Shown: piece after piece, positions 30,830-42,942 of the stretch
How the letters are laid out: every line of letters begins with the position of its first letter
How positions within the stretch are numbered: position 1 is the stretch's first letter
Source: Fragilaria crotonensis
Taxonomy: Eukaryota > Bacillariophyta > Fragilariophyceae > Fragilariales > Fragilariaceae
Direction: 5' to 3'
NCBI GenBank assembly: GCA_022925895.1
Contig: JAKSYS010000005.1
Location: 248,001-312,000 of the forward strand
DNA length: 64,000 nt
Translations under genes and position numbers: made by a program
Notes under the pieces: model-generated
Seen by the model: only the letters and a program-made list of their open reading frames with translations
Database searches by the model: none
What the model was told of the DNA's origin: nothing

Positions 30830-33800
30830 TCTGAAGCGATTTCTTTTGTTGGCGGCTTTCCTCCGTTTGTGTGTTCCTTTCTGGTGAGAAGAAGATGATA
30901 AGTCTGGATGTCAGTGAACGGAGGCCTCACAGGTGGCGTAACTCCTGCGTTTTTTGATTGGATTGAGAAGAGGAAGAAGTATTTTATGGCCACCTCGTCA
31001 GATGTGGGTAACCCTTGCTCGCTTGCCTATTTATTGCCTATTCCCTATTGTACTGGATTGGAACGTACGATAATGTCGAATCTACATGAAATTTGGATTC
31101 CTCTCAAGTACCTGTACGATATGCTTGCTTACTTAAATATTTGTGAAACATCTCGCATCCCACTCGATGCAGAGCATTTAAAGTGCGGATGAAATGTCTG
31201 CATTCTATATGGGGACCGTCATCCGACAATGTCTAGTGCATGAACTGTACGGAAGTGCTTGGACTACCTGGTACTCGAGTACTGGAGTATAGTACTTGGA
31301 CTCGAATACTAAACTAGTCCCAAGAGCTTCAACCGCATTCACTCGAAGACTCATCAGTTATATATATATAAACTCGACTATATGATTTGTACACCAACCG
31401 GTAGTCTACTTCTGATTTTGCGTACAGCACTTATCGAACTACCCGGTATTCGACCTCGAGCCGGAACACGGAGTATTTAACAACGAACTTAAAAGTCAGG
31501 AAGGTCAAGGTAAAAACAGATAGAAAAACGGTTCTCGTCCGTCGAAACTCCAGACCATGACCAACACTTTTCCGATGGTACATGTACATTTAATTCTGGA
31601 TTCACGATAATAGAGAGTGACCGTTAGTTCGCAGTACGTTCGTGAGCCGAGGGGTCCCGTTAGGCGCTTCTGGCTACGTTTTATGCATCCGTTGTATGTC
31701 CCAAGGATATCTGTTTCTACCTGTTAGCCTGTCTCAGGGCTTTAGAAACCTGTTTGGACATCTTGAAGGTATTACTCCGGAGTGCTTTTCAAACGTACTG
31801 TGACCTACATCCGTTTCAGAATGGTTGAGAGCTTTTTAAACGTGTATACATACTCAAAACTCAACTAAGTCTGGAATTTTTGACGATTCGAGCGCTACCG
31901 TAGTACGGTACTCCAGTATCAAGGATGAAAATGAGTCCTCGTTGGTGCGTGGTGCGCCAATTCGGGGATTGACAAATCAAATACCGTACCATTGTGTTCA
32001 GTAGTGTTTCATACAGTACCAAGTTACTTAAAAAGGAGAATTTCCAAAAATACTGTACTCCATTGCTCGGAGCTCGGAGTTCATTTTATTACCTTTCAGT
32101 TTTGCAGTAACCAGTAAAAACACCTACTGGGACCAAACCTGTTAAAAAATTTCTCGTATTGATGACTTTATTTAACAATAACACTGTTTACGGGTTCGTA
32201 TTATCACTGAATTCAGCGTTTAGGGTGATATTTAACCCGATTACAATCAAAAAACTGCTGTTCGTAGCCGGCAGTGCCACTGCTTCACCACAACTTGGCA
32301 CATGGTATTGCAGGTGCCTTCAAAAATGACGAATCGATGGTTGATGCCATGGCTTTGCAATGGATGGTTTCATCACAAATGTCAGCACTTAACTGCTGTT
32401 ACAATCAATAGTTCAATAGTTAGTAGCTATGTCATTAAGGGCATGATGCAGCATCAACATTAGTCACAATTCTCAGAACGATTGCTTCAAAGTGAATATT
32501 CAACAAACATGAAGCACTTCTTATCTCAACATTTTGCATGTCATTCTACATGCTGGTGCTTCACAGGATTCATGGTCTACAGAACGTTACATTCCAAGAA
32601 TTTGTCAGCATTTTGGTGCAATGTTCCTTCATTGCATTCCTCAATCATGTCATCAAGTTTGTGAGCACGACGTTCCTCAAATCACGCCCATCGACAGTCA
32701 TTTTACCAAAAACTTTTATTGCCTCGTCATCCCCCAACAATAATCTTGAAGTAACAATGGATGTGCTCTTTGCAGACAGAATTTAGTGTGGGTATTCAAC
32801 TGGTGCATTTTTCTGCACTTACCATCCTCTTGACCTTCACCAGCTTCAACAGCGATGCTTGTGTGACATACTTGAAAACACAACTCCCAATGAGTATCGT
32901 AAACACGCGCTACTGTATAGCAAGATTAAGGGGCTTATGATAGAGTTCAAAGGGCGAAGGATGCCCTTGATTTTTACTTTGGTTTCGAAACTTCAAGGAA
33001 AACAGAGCGTGCAGAGAAGACAAAGTACACCAATGAAAAAATGAAATTGATGATTTTTTAGAGAGATAGAGTCCAGGAAGTTGTTGAAAATTAACCCTTT
33101 GAATTCGTTATTTTTAATCCCTAACGGAGTACAATCGAGCATTAAACCTGCTGCCAGCCAGTGCATCCAATGGGTGTTGTGAGTCCATGAGCAACTTGTT
33201 CATCTCAGAACACAAACACTTCCTCCACAAGGCAATGTCTTCCTTTTCCGCCTTTTATCATTTGCAAAGCTTTTTGATTGATGGTGAAAATGCCATTCTT
33301 GTCAGTAGCAACAAAGGATTTGTGATGGTCTTGTTGTCATTCCAGCAAAAGTTGCTTGTCCTCATTTTGACTATACCGATGTTCCTCATGCAATGTTGAA
33401 AGTGACATGTATCATAAATGATGCTTATGCACTTGGCTGCTTCCAAAGCAGAGTAGGGAACCATTATCTAGCATGGTAGAATACCTTTGGTCAACAAAGT
33501 TTATCAAGTGTGCCTCAAGGTTGAATTTGACGACGATTCTACAAGTGGCTGAAAAACGTTGGTGCGTCACCAACATGTTCATACTGGATAATCTTCAGCC
33601 AAAATATGGAAGTGCGTCATCAACAATATACCGATAGAGGTTGAATGCTGAATGTTGAATGTTGAATGTGTATTGATATGAAATTTTTCACGAATAGTAC
33701 ACCGGGATTTCCCAACAATTACTCGAGTACAAGAGTACTCCGTACATTGTACTACATACACTCCAACCCGATTTGATTGTAATCGGTACCAGCTACATAC

Positions 33801-35120
33801 AATGCGGGACGCATAGCTTTCCCGCCTCAGCGGCTGCTTGACGTTACGGTACTTGTTATTGTTATGGTGGTGGTCTGTAGCTATACGCAACTATGGGAGA
33901 TAGGAAAGAGGTGGGTGTCGTGACATCCTACTAGGAGCGATTTACGGTACCCTGCCCAATTCCTGTGGCGGTAGCACGGACTTGTCAGTGCCTACCGTAT
34001 TGTGCGGCGGGCGGGCGGGGTAAAGAAAAACTATGCTAGCTACTCGGTAGCTCCGCTTTACACTCGCGAGGTCACCTGTCACCTGTCTCGTTGCAGGTTC
34101 GACGCGTCCGTGAATGCATAATGTTATTGTTTATTGTCGTTCTCGGACCCTCGTCCGTGTGCGCAAATAATGAGCAAATAGTTGCAAGTGCTTACTCTCG
34201 GTTCAAAAGCCAGTTCTTCGTACAACTCATATCGCCTGTAGGTCTCGGTATCTCTGACTGCCCGAATTCTTGGGTGGGCGACGTGGAGTGCTAACTGTGT
34301 GGGAACTTGTGCTTACGTCGTACCTTCCGTCTGCAGTCTGCACTGCCGCTGCCGGTATGAGGTATGATATGCAATGTAGAGCGTTGAGTTCGATTTGGGT
34401 TACGTTGGGCGTTGGGCAATACGTCAATGTGTCCTGCAAGTCGCAAGAACTGTATGCATAGTTTTCAAAACGGATAATCTATTCCAGAAAATGACCACAT
34501 TCGGAGAAACCCCGAAAAGATGGTTGGCATAAAAATGTTGACCAATTGTAGAATAGTATGGGCTTGAAACACGATACAGGACTGCACGAGATTAGCGAGC
34601 CATTTATATCACTATGTCCTCGAGTGATCGAGTACTCTAAGTAGTAGGACCAGCGCAAGATAACGTGCTGAATTGGAAATACTTATGGGCTTATGCGGTT
34701 ATAATCCGGGGCCATGTAAGTTACTCCCTTAGAAACCTCCAAAAATTCCTAAGATACGGGGCTGTTGATTCTGAATACTGATACTCGTGAATGTTATTTA
34801 CGACATCTGTGATGACAGATTTCGGAGCAAAAACAAGAAACCGTAGATCCAAACACCGGCATCCGACATGGGACGAAATCGAATAAAAGATTATAGTACC
34901 GTGCAACCTGCTGCCACACTGCCGCACCTAAGTAACGTTAGCGAGAGGCAAGATTCGATCAAAGCATACAGATATTACTAGAACTTAAGTGCTCGCTCCA
35001 ACGAACCCCAAACGTCCGTCGCCATCACTTATATCCCTCTACTAGAGAATAGAGACTCATCGTCATCTTCACCAGGAAGCACCGTGGAGGAACATTACCA
35101 ACAACAACAAACGCCCCACT
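30830..35120. other. Gene-poor 4.3-kb region between inverted gene copies
   Basis: No supported gene apart from a doubtful small frame at 34121. About 32100-33560 is AT-richer than its surroundings and holds overlapping decayed openings on both strands that I cannot assign; it may be an old insertion. A tandem TGAATGTT-type repeat lies at about 33641-33668. GTAC-rich words recur at 31260-31310 and 33720-33770. Confidence 0.45.
34121..34294 (+). CDS. Possible small secreted peptide
   Basis: 57 codons starting MLLFIVVLGPSSVCA, a plausible signal peptide with cleavage before NNEQ. The remainder is polar and ends DVEC. No relatives are known to me and the surrounding DNA is gene-poor, so this may be a chance frame. 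Confidence 0.2.
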   Translation: MLLFIVVLGPSSVCANNEQIVASAYSRFKSQFFVQLISPVGLGISDCPNSWVGDVEC

Positions 35121-36287
35121 ATGATTCGTCAATTAAGCCGTGGCGTCAGTCTTCAGAGTCTCTCCTCCAGCATTAGGAGTCTGACCAGAACACTGGAGGA
35201 CCAAGATGAATGGGTTCCTGCCCCCAAAGGTATCGAGGAGTGCGTGCTCCGAAGGAACAAAAACGAGGCGCTTGGTCGCCTCAACTTCAAACACGACGCG
35301 TCATCGTTTCTTCGGGCATTGGAGGAGTCTCGGTTCACTGAAAAGCCCATTCTCATGATCTTTCAAGCAACCAACGGGGCGCCAGACGCGGTAGCGATGG
35401 GAACTTCGGTGCTTTCTCATCCTCTGTTGATCGAGGCAGCCGAATCGCTCTTTATTGCAGTCTTTATTGATATCGCAGGAACATCTTCGGATGATGCTCA
35501 ACTGCTCGCCAGGTACCACGAGAACCGACATCACGACACTGTCGTTCGCATTGTCAACTACAAGGGTCACGACCTTGCCGTGAAGCTGGAGGGCAATCGC
35601 TGCTCCGTTGGAAACATTGCAAGGGCAATGCGAGAGGCGCTCGAAAGAAAGTCGTTGGAGGTTCCAACCTATCTTAGGCTACTTGAAGAGGAGCGCCGCG
35701 CTCTCATTGATGTTCCTTCGAAGACAGTGCGCACGACAGCTAAGGTCATTGTCTTCACAACTAAAGCGACAAAAAAAGCCGAGGTCGGCTTCGGCGAACT
35801 CAATGGGGTTATCGCCGTTGAATGTGGCAAGGTTTCCGGCAACCGTGCCGTGAAGGTTACGTACGATCCCGAGGTGATCGATTGCAAGGCAGTGTTTCTA
35901 CATGCCATTTTCCACGTGTACGTCAAGTCAGTGTACTGGACGGACATACACCAGATGATGAGCGTGCAGTCGCAATTGTTGAAAGTGGATGATCCTCCAT
36001 TGCTGGAGGAACTCGGATCAACTCCGTTCACTCGAGGGAAAGATCCCAAACATTTCCTTCGAACCACGCTTTTGAAGTACGTTCCTCTGACCTCACTTCA
36101 GGCTTTGAAGGCAAACCTAGCAATATCGAAGGATCAAAATGAACTGGTGGACGATCTCTTGAGCCCGAGGCAACTTGCCATATTCAAAGCTGTCGAAACA
36201 AAGCGTCCGCGTAAAGAAACAGTTGACATTTCAATTTCAGATGCTTGGAGGCAAATCCAGAAGGATCGTGTTTTTGACTGGGATTGA
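35121..36287 (+). CDS. Mitochondrial thioredoxin-like plus MsrA-like protein (copy C)
   Basis: 388 codons, same architecture as copy A at 29666-30829: a basic presequence (MIRQLSRGVSLQSLSSSIRS), a thioredoxin-fold segment without CxxC, an MsrA-like segment without GCFW, and the LTSLQALKANLAIS tail. Protein identity to copy A is over 90%, with the differences concentrated at the two ends. The non-coding flanks of A and C are not alike, so only the coding stretch is shared. The single clean frame indicates an expressed gene. Function is unknown. Confidence 0.78.
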   Translation: MIRQLSRGVSLQSLSSSIRSLTRTLEDQDEWVPAPKGIEECVLRRNKNEALGRLNFKHDASSFLRALEESRFTEKPILMIFQATNGAPDAVAMGTSVLSHPLLIEAAESLFIAVFIDIAGTSSDDAQLLARYHENRHHDTVVRIVNYKGHDLAVKLEGNRCSVGNIARAMREALERKSLEVPTYLRLLEEERRALIDVPSKTVRTTAKVIVFTTKATKKAEVGFGELNGVIAVECGKVSGNRAVKVTYDPEVIDCKAVFLHAIFHVYVKSVYWTDIHQMMSVQSQLLKVDDPPLLEELGSTPFTRGKDPKHFLRTTLLKYVPLTSLQALKANLAISKDQNELVDDLLSPRQLAIFKAVETKRPRKETVDISISDAWRQIQKDRVFDWD

Positions 36288-37087
36288 AAGATTTTATGCA
36301 ATTTAATCACTACTCGGAGTACATGTTACTCCTACTGTTCTACAAGTACTGTCGATGAAATGTCGAGTCTACCTGTATGTAGTTCGCTTGCTGCATTCGC
36401 ACATCTATCTTCCTATTGCGGGCTTTTTCCGATTGTTGAATCTCCTGGCTTGGCGGTTTGGAACATTTTTCTATTAGTTGTAAAAACCAATTTTCCAAGC
36501 AGACTTTCATTCATTCTTGCCTTCTAGGTCGCCATTTGATCGCGCTGTCTCGTCAGTCAACCGCTCGTCAGTTTTAGATGGACAGGAAGAAATTTGTTGA
36601 TCTATTGTAGCGTTTCCTGTTTAGTTGATCTGGTGGTTGTGAGCACTTCAATGCTTTTCTCTCTTTCATCGTCTGTATCCCTCTGAACGCCGTACGTGCC
36701 GAGCATGTGGATACACCAATACGATGCTACATGTTAACAGAAATAGGACTAGATTCAGGAATAGCAAAAAAGCGCATAGAAATCCTTGGTCTAATACATG
36801 AGAATTGGAATTTTCTATGAGCGAGGCTGTATCCTTGATCCCAACAGGAATTTGTATAAGCTTGTGTACAGTCGAGTGGAGGGAATCGGATGATAAAGAG
36901 CACACTTCGCGTCGTAGTAGTCGGTGCGATGCAAACGAAGGTGCATGGGATAAGATTTGACAAGTTGCAAATATGATAGGGCTGAATCTTCAGGAATTCG
37001 TTCGTCATGAACATGAGCAGGAGGGCTGAGTCTTCAGCGGTTGTAGTGGGCACCGGAACTGATGCAGATGTTGTTGCAGCTGTAAGC
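36288..37087. other. Intergenic; 3' flank of the cyclin gene
   Basis: The minus-strand openings at 36666-37173 run across the cyclin stop and have no recognisable domain; I read them as 3'-UTR sequence. Confidence 0.4.
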
Positions 37088-38065
37088 CTACATAATGCGC
37101 CGTCTCTTCGCATCTGGCACCATGACAGGGGCAACGTCCCGTTTTTGATTGGACTGATGGAAGCTTCCCGCATCTAATGCCCCGAGCTCAGCTGTTCCGT
37201 CAGACCTTCTGAGACTTAGTGTGTCGTGAGAGACAATTCTCTTGTTGCTCGCAGAGCGCGGGAATTCGTACACCTCATCGGAGTCGGGAATAACGTGGGG
37301 CTCTTCCAGACCTGGAGTGCTTTGGCGAAGGCTCTTAATCCGCTTGCAAAGTGCACTGACTTTTGTAGCATCGAACCGCGCATCTCGCGCCGAGTTAGCC
37401 ATGTCAATGAAAGCATCGGCCTCGGAGTCAAGCGCAGTAAGAATGGAAGCGAAAGCCACCTCAGAAGCCTTCATCCCCGAGAAAAAGCTGTCGACCGTGC
37501 ATAATTCAGAGTAAAATCCAGCAGTCTCTGCGACGTCAGTGACACGAGCTTGTTCCCATGTGGACGGGAAGTTCTTAATGAGTTCCTGGATGAAATCAGA
37601 TGGGGTCAAAAGGCGTCGATCGAAAGACAGAGATCTCGTCATTTCTTTCCCAACCTCAACGATCTCACGGATAGTAACTCCAAGCCTGCTCATCCTGACC
37701 AGATCAACGACAGCAAGATTGCGACTACCACGTATGCTGACAGCTAGGAAGAGCGCCGTCAACGCAGCAGCCTCATAACTCCTGTCAGAAGTATTTTGGG
37801 GACACAGAATGAAGAAGCGGTCTAAAATATTCATGGCAACGTAGACAGTGCTCCTTGAGCCATGAAGGTGATCAACGACATCGTAACACCATTGAGTCAC
37901 CCTTTCGCGCCAAATGTGGCTAGCAGCCTGGGATCCTTGCTTTCGTAAAGCAATGTGATCGAAGGATTTGTGAGTGATATCCTCCTCAATCAACAATTGA
38001 GAAAGTTGAGACACACTGACACTCTCCTCACACGAGGATACAGAGCCGTCCTGTGGTTCCATCAT
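37088..38065 (-). CDS. Cyclin, diatom-specific type
   Basis: Cyclins activate CDKs. The N-terminal cyclin box runs about residues 45-155: HIWRERVTQWCYDVVDHL, STVYVAMNILDRFF (the helix with the diagnostic LDR), ALTALFLAVSIRGS and VEVGKEMTRSLSFDRRLLTP. The C-terminal cyclin fold is weaker (about 160-260), and the tail ends in a basic KRRRIM that could be a nuclear signal. Diatoms carry a large family of such divergent cyclins responsive to nutrients and light. No destruction box is obvious. The gene is a single exon. Confidence 0.8.
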   Translation of the reverse strand: MMEPQDGSVSSCEESVSVSQLSQLLIEEDITHKSFDHIALRKQGSQAASHIWRERVTQWCYDVVDHLHGSRSTVYVAMNILDRFFILCPQNTSDRSYEAAALTALFLAVSIRGSRNLAVVDLVRMSRLGVTIREIVEVGKEMTRSLSFDRRLLTPSDFIQELIKNFPSTWEQARVTDVAETAGFYSELCTVDSFFSGMKASEVAFASILTALDSEADAFIDMANSARDARFDATKVSALCKRIKSLRQSTPGLEEPHVIPDSDEVYEFPRSASNKRIVSHDTLSLRRSDGTAELGALDAGSFHQSNQKRDVAPVMVPDAKRRRIM

Positions 38066-39718
38066 CGTATTCGAAAGTGAATTGATGTGGTGATGTGACA
38101 GGTTCTAGTATAAGATGAATGATCGGTTTCAATCTGTTCAGATGCAGGTTGAAGGTGAGGCTGATGCTGGAATCAAAGAATTGAATGATATGATTGGCCG
38201 TCGACGTGTCACTCTCTCACGTGGTACAAATTGACGTAAGTGGGTGAGCAGGTCTAGGACACACCTGGCACGCACGAGCGCTGTTTACAAATTCTGCGGA
38301 ATCGTCAGGATTTGGTTCAATGGGGTGTTCTTCTTTGGCGTAGAATTCAATATGCGGTCCACGGTAGGAAGGGTAGACCGTCGCCACGAATGGTTTAACA
38401 AAATGATGTCAGGGTACTCATTATTTGGCAGCTGGCGTTTTTGATTGGTTCTCTAGCCTTACCAAAAAACGCATTTCTCACTCAGATTCATCGACGACGA
38501 AAACCCCGGGTTGCGCCAGTCTGATGTCGATATGTTTCGTGCGTCATGATCCGTCTAGCTATTGAAATGTGCGTCAGGATGTAGGAACATGGGTCCCGAG
38601 TCCCGAAGTCCCGAAGTACGCTGTGTCGACGTAGGCATCTGTTATCTTTGTCTTATGGGAAGCACCCAGCCACACTTTGTCTCACCCTCTGGTATTTGTG
38701 TCTGCTAGAGTACGCATGTTTTTGGTTTTACCGTACGCATTGAAATATTCATACCTGTATACTATGTATCATCTACCGAAACATGATGTCACTCTATGAT
38801 ATTAAAATTGGAGTAGAGTACTGTAATAATCCGTAAAATAAATAACTCGTCCTATGAATACGAATCAACCATATGCATACATACTAATAGTACCCGAGGA
38901 TCGAGGTGTCGAGATGCGTTCCGTGATTGTCGATGATGAGTACAGATAATAGAATCATAGTGCGCATAGTGTGACTTGTCTTTTTCTTTGTTTTAAGTGT
39001 ACTTACTGTATGTATCAGTAGACGACTCGAGTACGCAAGAATACAAGTTATGATATATGTTATACTCTGATACACAAGATGTGCTTTGGTGCTTTGGTGC
39101 TGTTGCACTGATTTTGACTCACGCCAGCATGGTACTACGGTAGAGTACCCGGAGAATACCTTCACTTACCGCTTACCGCTACTAGCAGAGCACTCTTCTA
39201 CCCCATACCAAAACAGGACTATTGTACCAGTAGGGATACGTCGCTTCCCCGAACATTTTCGCTTGCACAGACATGAACACAATCAACTGTAAAAAATTCG
39301 CCTCGAGACGGCGAATTTATGAGGTATGAAAGTCATTGATGGTGGTTCCACTCCTATAGCGGATAAACTACGAACTCTAGCTGTATCGCAACAGTGCACA
39401 CTTGCTCTACCTTCGAGTACCAGTGCTAATATCAGTGCTAATACCAGTAGTAATACCAGTAGAGGGAGAGGAATGGAATAAGTGAGTACTACAGTAGTAG
39501 GTAGTCCGAAGTCCCAAGGATGACATCCTGACTGTGCCACTGCAAACGATGTCAACAACAAAGCGCAAGATTCAAGGGAGTGGAATAAGTGAGTAGTAGG
39601 TAGTCTAAAGTCCCAACGGTGTCATCTGCCACTGCAAACGATGTCAACAACTAAGTGCAAAATACGCCCATGTGGAGATAATGTTCTGCTTCCGCCAGAG
39701 CCTGCGACGCACTGACCG
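38066..39718. other. Intergenic, no gene seen
   Basis: Includes the upstream region of the cyclin gene and the 3' flank of RPP30. A short period-12 array (CAGTGCTAATA-type) lies at about 39421-39460 and a direct duplication follows it. Confidence 0.4.
39473..39662. repeat. Direct tandem duplication, about 85-100 bp units
   Basis: Copies at about 39473-39569 and 39580-39662 share TGGAATAAGTGAGTA, AAAGTCCCAA-type and CCACTGCAAACGATGTC words, with small indels. They lie in the 3' flank of RPP30. Confidence 0.75.
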
Positions 39719-40732
39719 TCATAATGTGATGAAACCATCTTCGTCATCGCCCCATCCTTCGCCGTGTTCGCTGCCTTCCTTTTCATTGTTCCTGTCAACG
39801 TTGTCCACCGTCCGATCAGTTCCGATGGACTCCGATGACTGAAAAGATCCCTCTTCGTCATCATCCTCTTTTTGGCTCGCCAAGGCAACAGAAAGAATCG
39901 TCGTGGTAGTACCTTGACCTGTTCGTCGTCTCCGAGCTTCGTCCAATACCACCGATGGCGCCTTGGTTTGAGCTGCGCGTGCTTGGACAGGATCTAGGCA
40001 CGCCAGAGTCATTAAGACGTTAGCAATGTCGCCGGGCATCCTCAGTGTATTGGTTTCGCCGCCCGAACTCACGATCAGTTGCAACTTCTTGCCCCTACTC
40101 GCTGATTCAACGGCTCGAATTGTTTGAATCATGGCCTTGCGATGTGTCAAATGGTGTATAGATGGACCGTACAGAACTTCCATGGCAATATTTCGATCCA
40201 CAGCGGCCTGCACATGACTCGATCGCAACTTAAAGGGTAACCCGCCTCTAGTATAGTCCAACGTGATTATGTTGACAAGCGCTGACGAACACACAGAGTC
40301 AAGAATGGCATCACTGCACGGTGCGACCGAAATCAGATCATACGAATCAAAGGCTTTGTGATCGTGACTTGTAAAGAACGCAACATCAGATAGATTTTCA
40401 AGCAGAGCATGCAGTCGACGGTAAACTTGCAGCGTGCGCTTTCGTTTCTTATTGCCGCTGAGTATCAGTTCGTAAGGATCAAAGATTTTATCGGTGTCTA
40501 CGTCCTTGGGTTTTCCGTAGACTTGATGCACCAAGGCAATGGATGAATATCCAAGAAAATCGAGACGGTCCGTAATTTGTTGGAATTTTAAATATCGGAC
40601 TGCCGTGTCGACCTCTTTCGGCAAAAGGACCATCAGATCATGATGGGTACCACCATGACATGCATCCTGAAAACAAGAATCATGTTTTGATCCGCGACTG
40701 CCTCTTGGTTTTTTTGCCTTACGGTGTGGCAT
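39719..40732 (-). CDS. RPP30: RNase P/MRP protein subunit RPP30 (RPP1)
   Basis: RPP30 is a TIM-barrel-like protein subunit of nuclear RNase P and MRP, which process tRNA and rRNA precursors. Signs are the strand HHDLMVLLPKE (the DLNVP-like start), LDFLGYSSIALVHQ, KRTLQVYRRLHALL, SYDLISVAPCSDAILDSVC, LDYTRGGLPFKLRSSHVQAAVDRNIAMEVLYG and KLQLIVSSGG followed by the MRMPGD-like region (LRMPGDIANVL). The N-terminus is a basic KKPRGSRGSK stretch, and the last 60 residues are acidic and Ser-rich. The frame is unbroken and its length fits the family plus tails. Confidence 0.88.
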   Translation of the reverse strand: MPHRKAKKPRGSRGSKHDSCFQDACHGGTHHDLMVLLPKEVDTAVRYLKFQQITDRLDFLGYSSIALVHQVYGKPKDVDTDKIFDPYELILSGNKKRKRTLQVYRRLHALLENLSDVAFFTSHDHKAFDSYDLISVAPCSDAILDSVCSSALVNIITLDYTRGGLPFKLRSSHVQAAVDRNIAMEVLYGPSIHHLTHRKAMIQTIRAVESASRGKKLQLIVSSGGETNTLRMPGDIANVLMTLACLDPVQARAAQTKAPSVVLDEARRRRTGQGTTTTILSVALASQKEDDDEEGSFQSSESIGTDRTVDNVDRNNEKEGSEHGEGWGDDEDGFITL

Positions 40733-42942
40733 TGGGCGTTATCGATGTGAGTCAAGGACCCGAAGCGTATTTCTGTCGGCAGGACGTTGATGGCTGAGAT
40801 GTTGTCGGGTATGGTAATGAACCAAGTGATGAAGTCGGCATTGAGGTGCTTCCTGTTCCGAATCAGAAATCTGATTCCAGCTCGCGTGGATGCATCCCGA
40901 CGCTCGAACTGAGTTTTCGGGTATGGCTGGTTTCACCCTCAACCCTCGCGAGGTAGATCTTGGTACCTTTTGTACAGACGTTCATTAAATTCTATAGTAG
41001 ATATTTTTGGTGAACATTCTCTTTTTTGAGTCCACTCTCGTATCTGCACGCGATGGCACCACCTCCTCTCTCTTTATTCAGCCTTCCTTCCTTGCGTTGG
41101 CCAAAGTCAATGCACATCCATGCGAATTGACCTTTTTCATGAGCTGCTCGATGTCAAGTAACATAAGTTGCTGTTCTTGCTGGGATGAGTGAACTAATGC
41201 AGCAGTAGCAAGGCTTCCACCATCAGTCGTGCAATGTGTTGGTGGATGGTGGTGTGTCGTAATTCACCGTGTAGCATCTTGTGCTTGAAAACCTGTTATG
41301 GCATGAGGTTTTCAGAAGAATACACAGCGTTGTTATAAGGAGGGGGTCCCAAACCATGTTGCTGTCATTGGCATTCGCAGTCCAACTGATTAACAAGCCC
41401 ACCGCCGGTAGCGTCGTATGTCTCTTCGAAAACTTGAGCGATTGAAACTCACAGATACGCCTTGGCTGCGGCGCAAGTCGGTCGGCACGAATTAAAACAA
41501 GAGTCCTATGATTATCATGCTGCTGAGGCAATTTATCTCCAGTGAGGGCGGTGTGATCCTGGCATACTCTATGGATGCGATATTGTCTATGATGACAAAT
41601 CCTATCATTGTATGCGACATTGATTTGGAGTTCCTGGTGGTCGATGTACAAGTGTGCATGCCGCCCTATGGTCATCGTCACACTTGCAGTTAGGAAGGAG
41701 GTGTAGTGAAAAAATGGTCACAGTGTAGTGGTAATGTTTAACTTCGAGTCACAAATTGTGCTGAGTTCTTATCAACAGCTTCCGACCAATCCAACCTATT
41801 TTGAAGGATATTGTACTTGTTTATGAAGGACTTGAAATCAGAGTACTTCTGTTATATCATGGCCAACTATGCTTGCTTGCAAGGAAACCCCGTTGAGGAA
41901 TCGCTATTTTGCGATGTACAGTTGCATCCCGCAATCCGCAGGGTTTGTGATGCGGTCTCAATTCAGCAAAATGTGAACACCACGTGAACACATTAACTTA
42001 CAACTGTTTCCTGTTTCTAATCTGCATCGTACAATGCACAATTTGAGCAAAGAGCGATTGTCCAGAGGAGTCTGAATCAAATCAAGTACAATTGCTGACA
42101 AGACGAGCGGCCAACGACGACTGGTAGCCAAATCTGAGCTAACGACATGATGCCAAACAATCTGCGAAGGACACGAGCGTCTTGCTGACGATCGTGATCA
42201 TCCCCTTCTCCATCCTCTGCTCCATCTTGGCCTCCCCGTTATCATTTTAGATGATGCAGCTCTTATTTTCCTGTCGGAGATACAGTCGTCATCGAACAAA
42301 TACCATTCTGGTTGTAAGGCGTCAAAATCTTTCAACACATGATTGGCATGTGTTGAACGCTGGTCATTGAATGCTGACTTCTTGAACAACAGCGTCCGTG
42401 GATCTCACATCCTTGCGAAGAATGTTAGGTGCTGGACTCACTGTTAATGAAGCACTTGACATCTGTGGAGTACATGCAACTGAAAACGGTTGCAGAAAAT
42501 GTTCGCAAAGGTGCTCCTTACACTTGCCAAAATATTTGCAAGTGTGCGAGGACTATCGTCCTCACTCATATTATTCGATCCCTCGGGCAATGAAGAAGTC
42601 TATTTTCCTTGTGAGGACGATAGTCTTCATGTTCGTGATTGCTTCGCAGCCGTGTAATCCCATGGTCAATGCCCTTGGTTGCAACGTGATAAAAATTCAT
42701 TCTGGTGACGTCATGCCAAAGAAAACACTTAAGGGGTTTCACTTTCGACGTTGAAAACATACTATAGGCTACCTGCCGATTCTTTATGGTGAAACCAGCC
42801 ATACAAAACACGCATGGCGCGTGGCTGGTCATGAGCTCCCAATGAAACACTCGTTTTCGCTCGTCTGTCCGGAGTCCGGAGTGACATCTCGTGGTCGCAT
42901 GTCATCGTTTCTCCGCTTTCCGCCTTCCCTCTTGGAACAACC
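40733..42942. other. Intergenic, no firm gene
   Basis: Mixed short frames (41007-41192, 41223-41681, 42198-42389) have no domain. An 18-base inverted repeat with one mismatch (42548-42565 and 42611-42628, GAGGACTATCGTCCTCAC) could form a hairpin with a 45-base loop. Confidence 0.4.
42590..42754 (+). CDS. Possible small secreted peptide
   Basis: 54 codons beginning MKKSIFLVRTIVFMFVIAS, a credible signal peptide, then a short basic mature part. The start overlaps the hairpin arm at 42611. Isolated and unsupported by any relative known to me. Confidence 0.2.
   Translation: MKKSIFLVRTIVFMFVIASQPCNPMVNALGCNVIKIHSGDVMPKKTLKGFHFRR

Noticed and set aside
36666-37173. Minus-strand 148-residue frame as a gene after the cyclin
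   Set aside because: It overlaps the end of the cyclin in another frame and has no recognisable feature; read as 3' UTR.
41223-41681. Minus-strand 152-residue frame as a gene
   Set aside because: His- and Arg-rich chance composition, no domain, start and end not supported.
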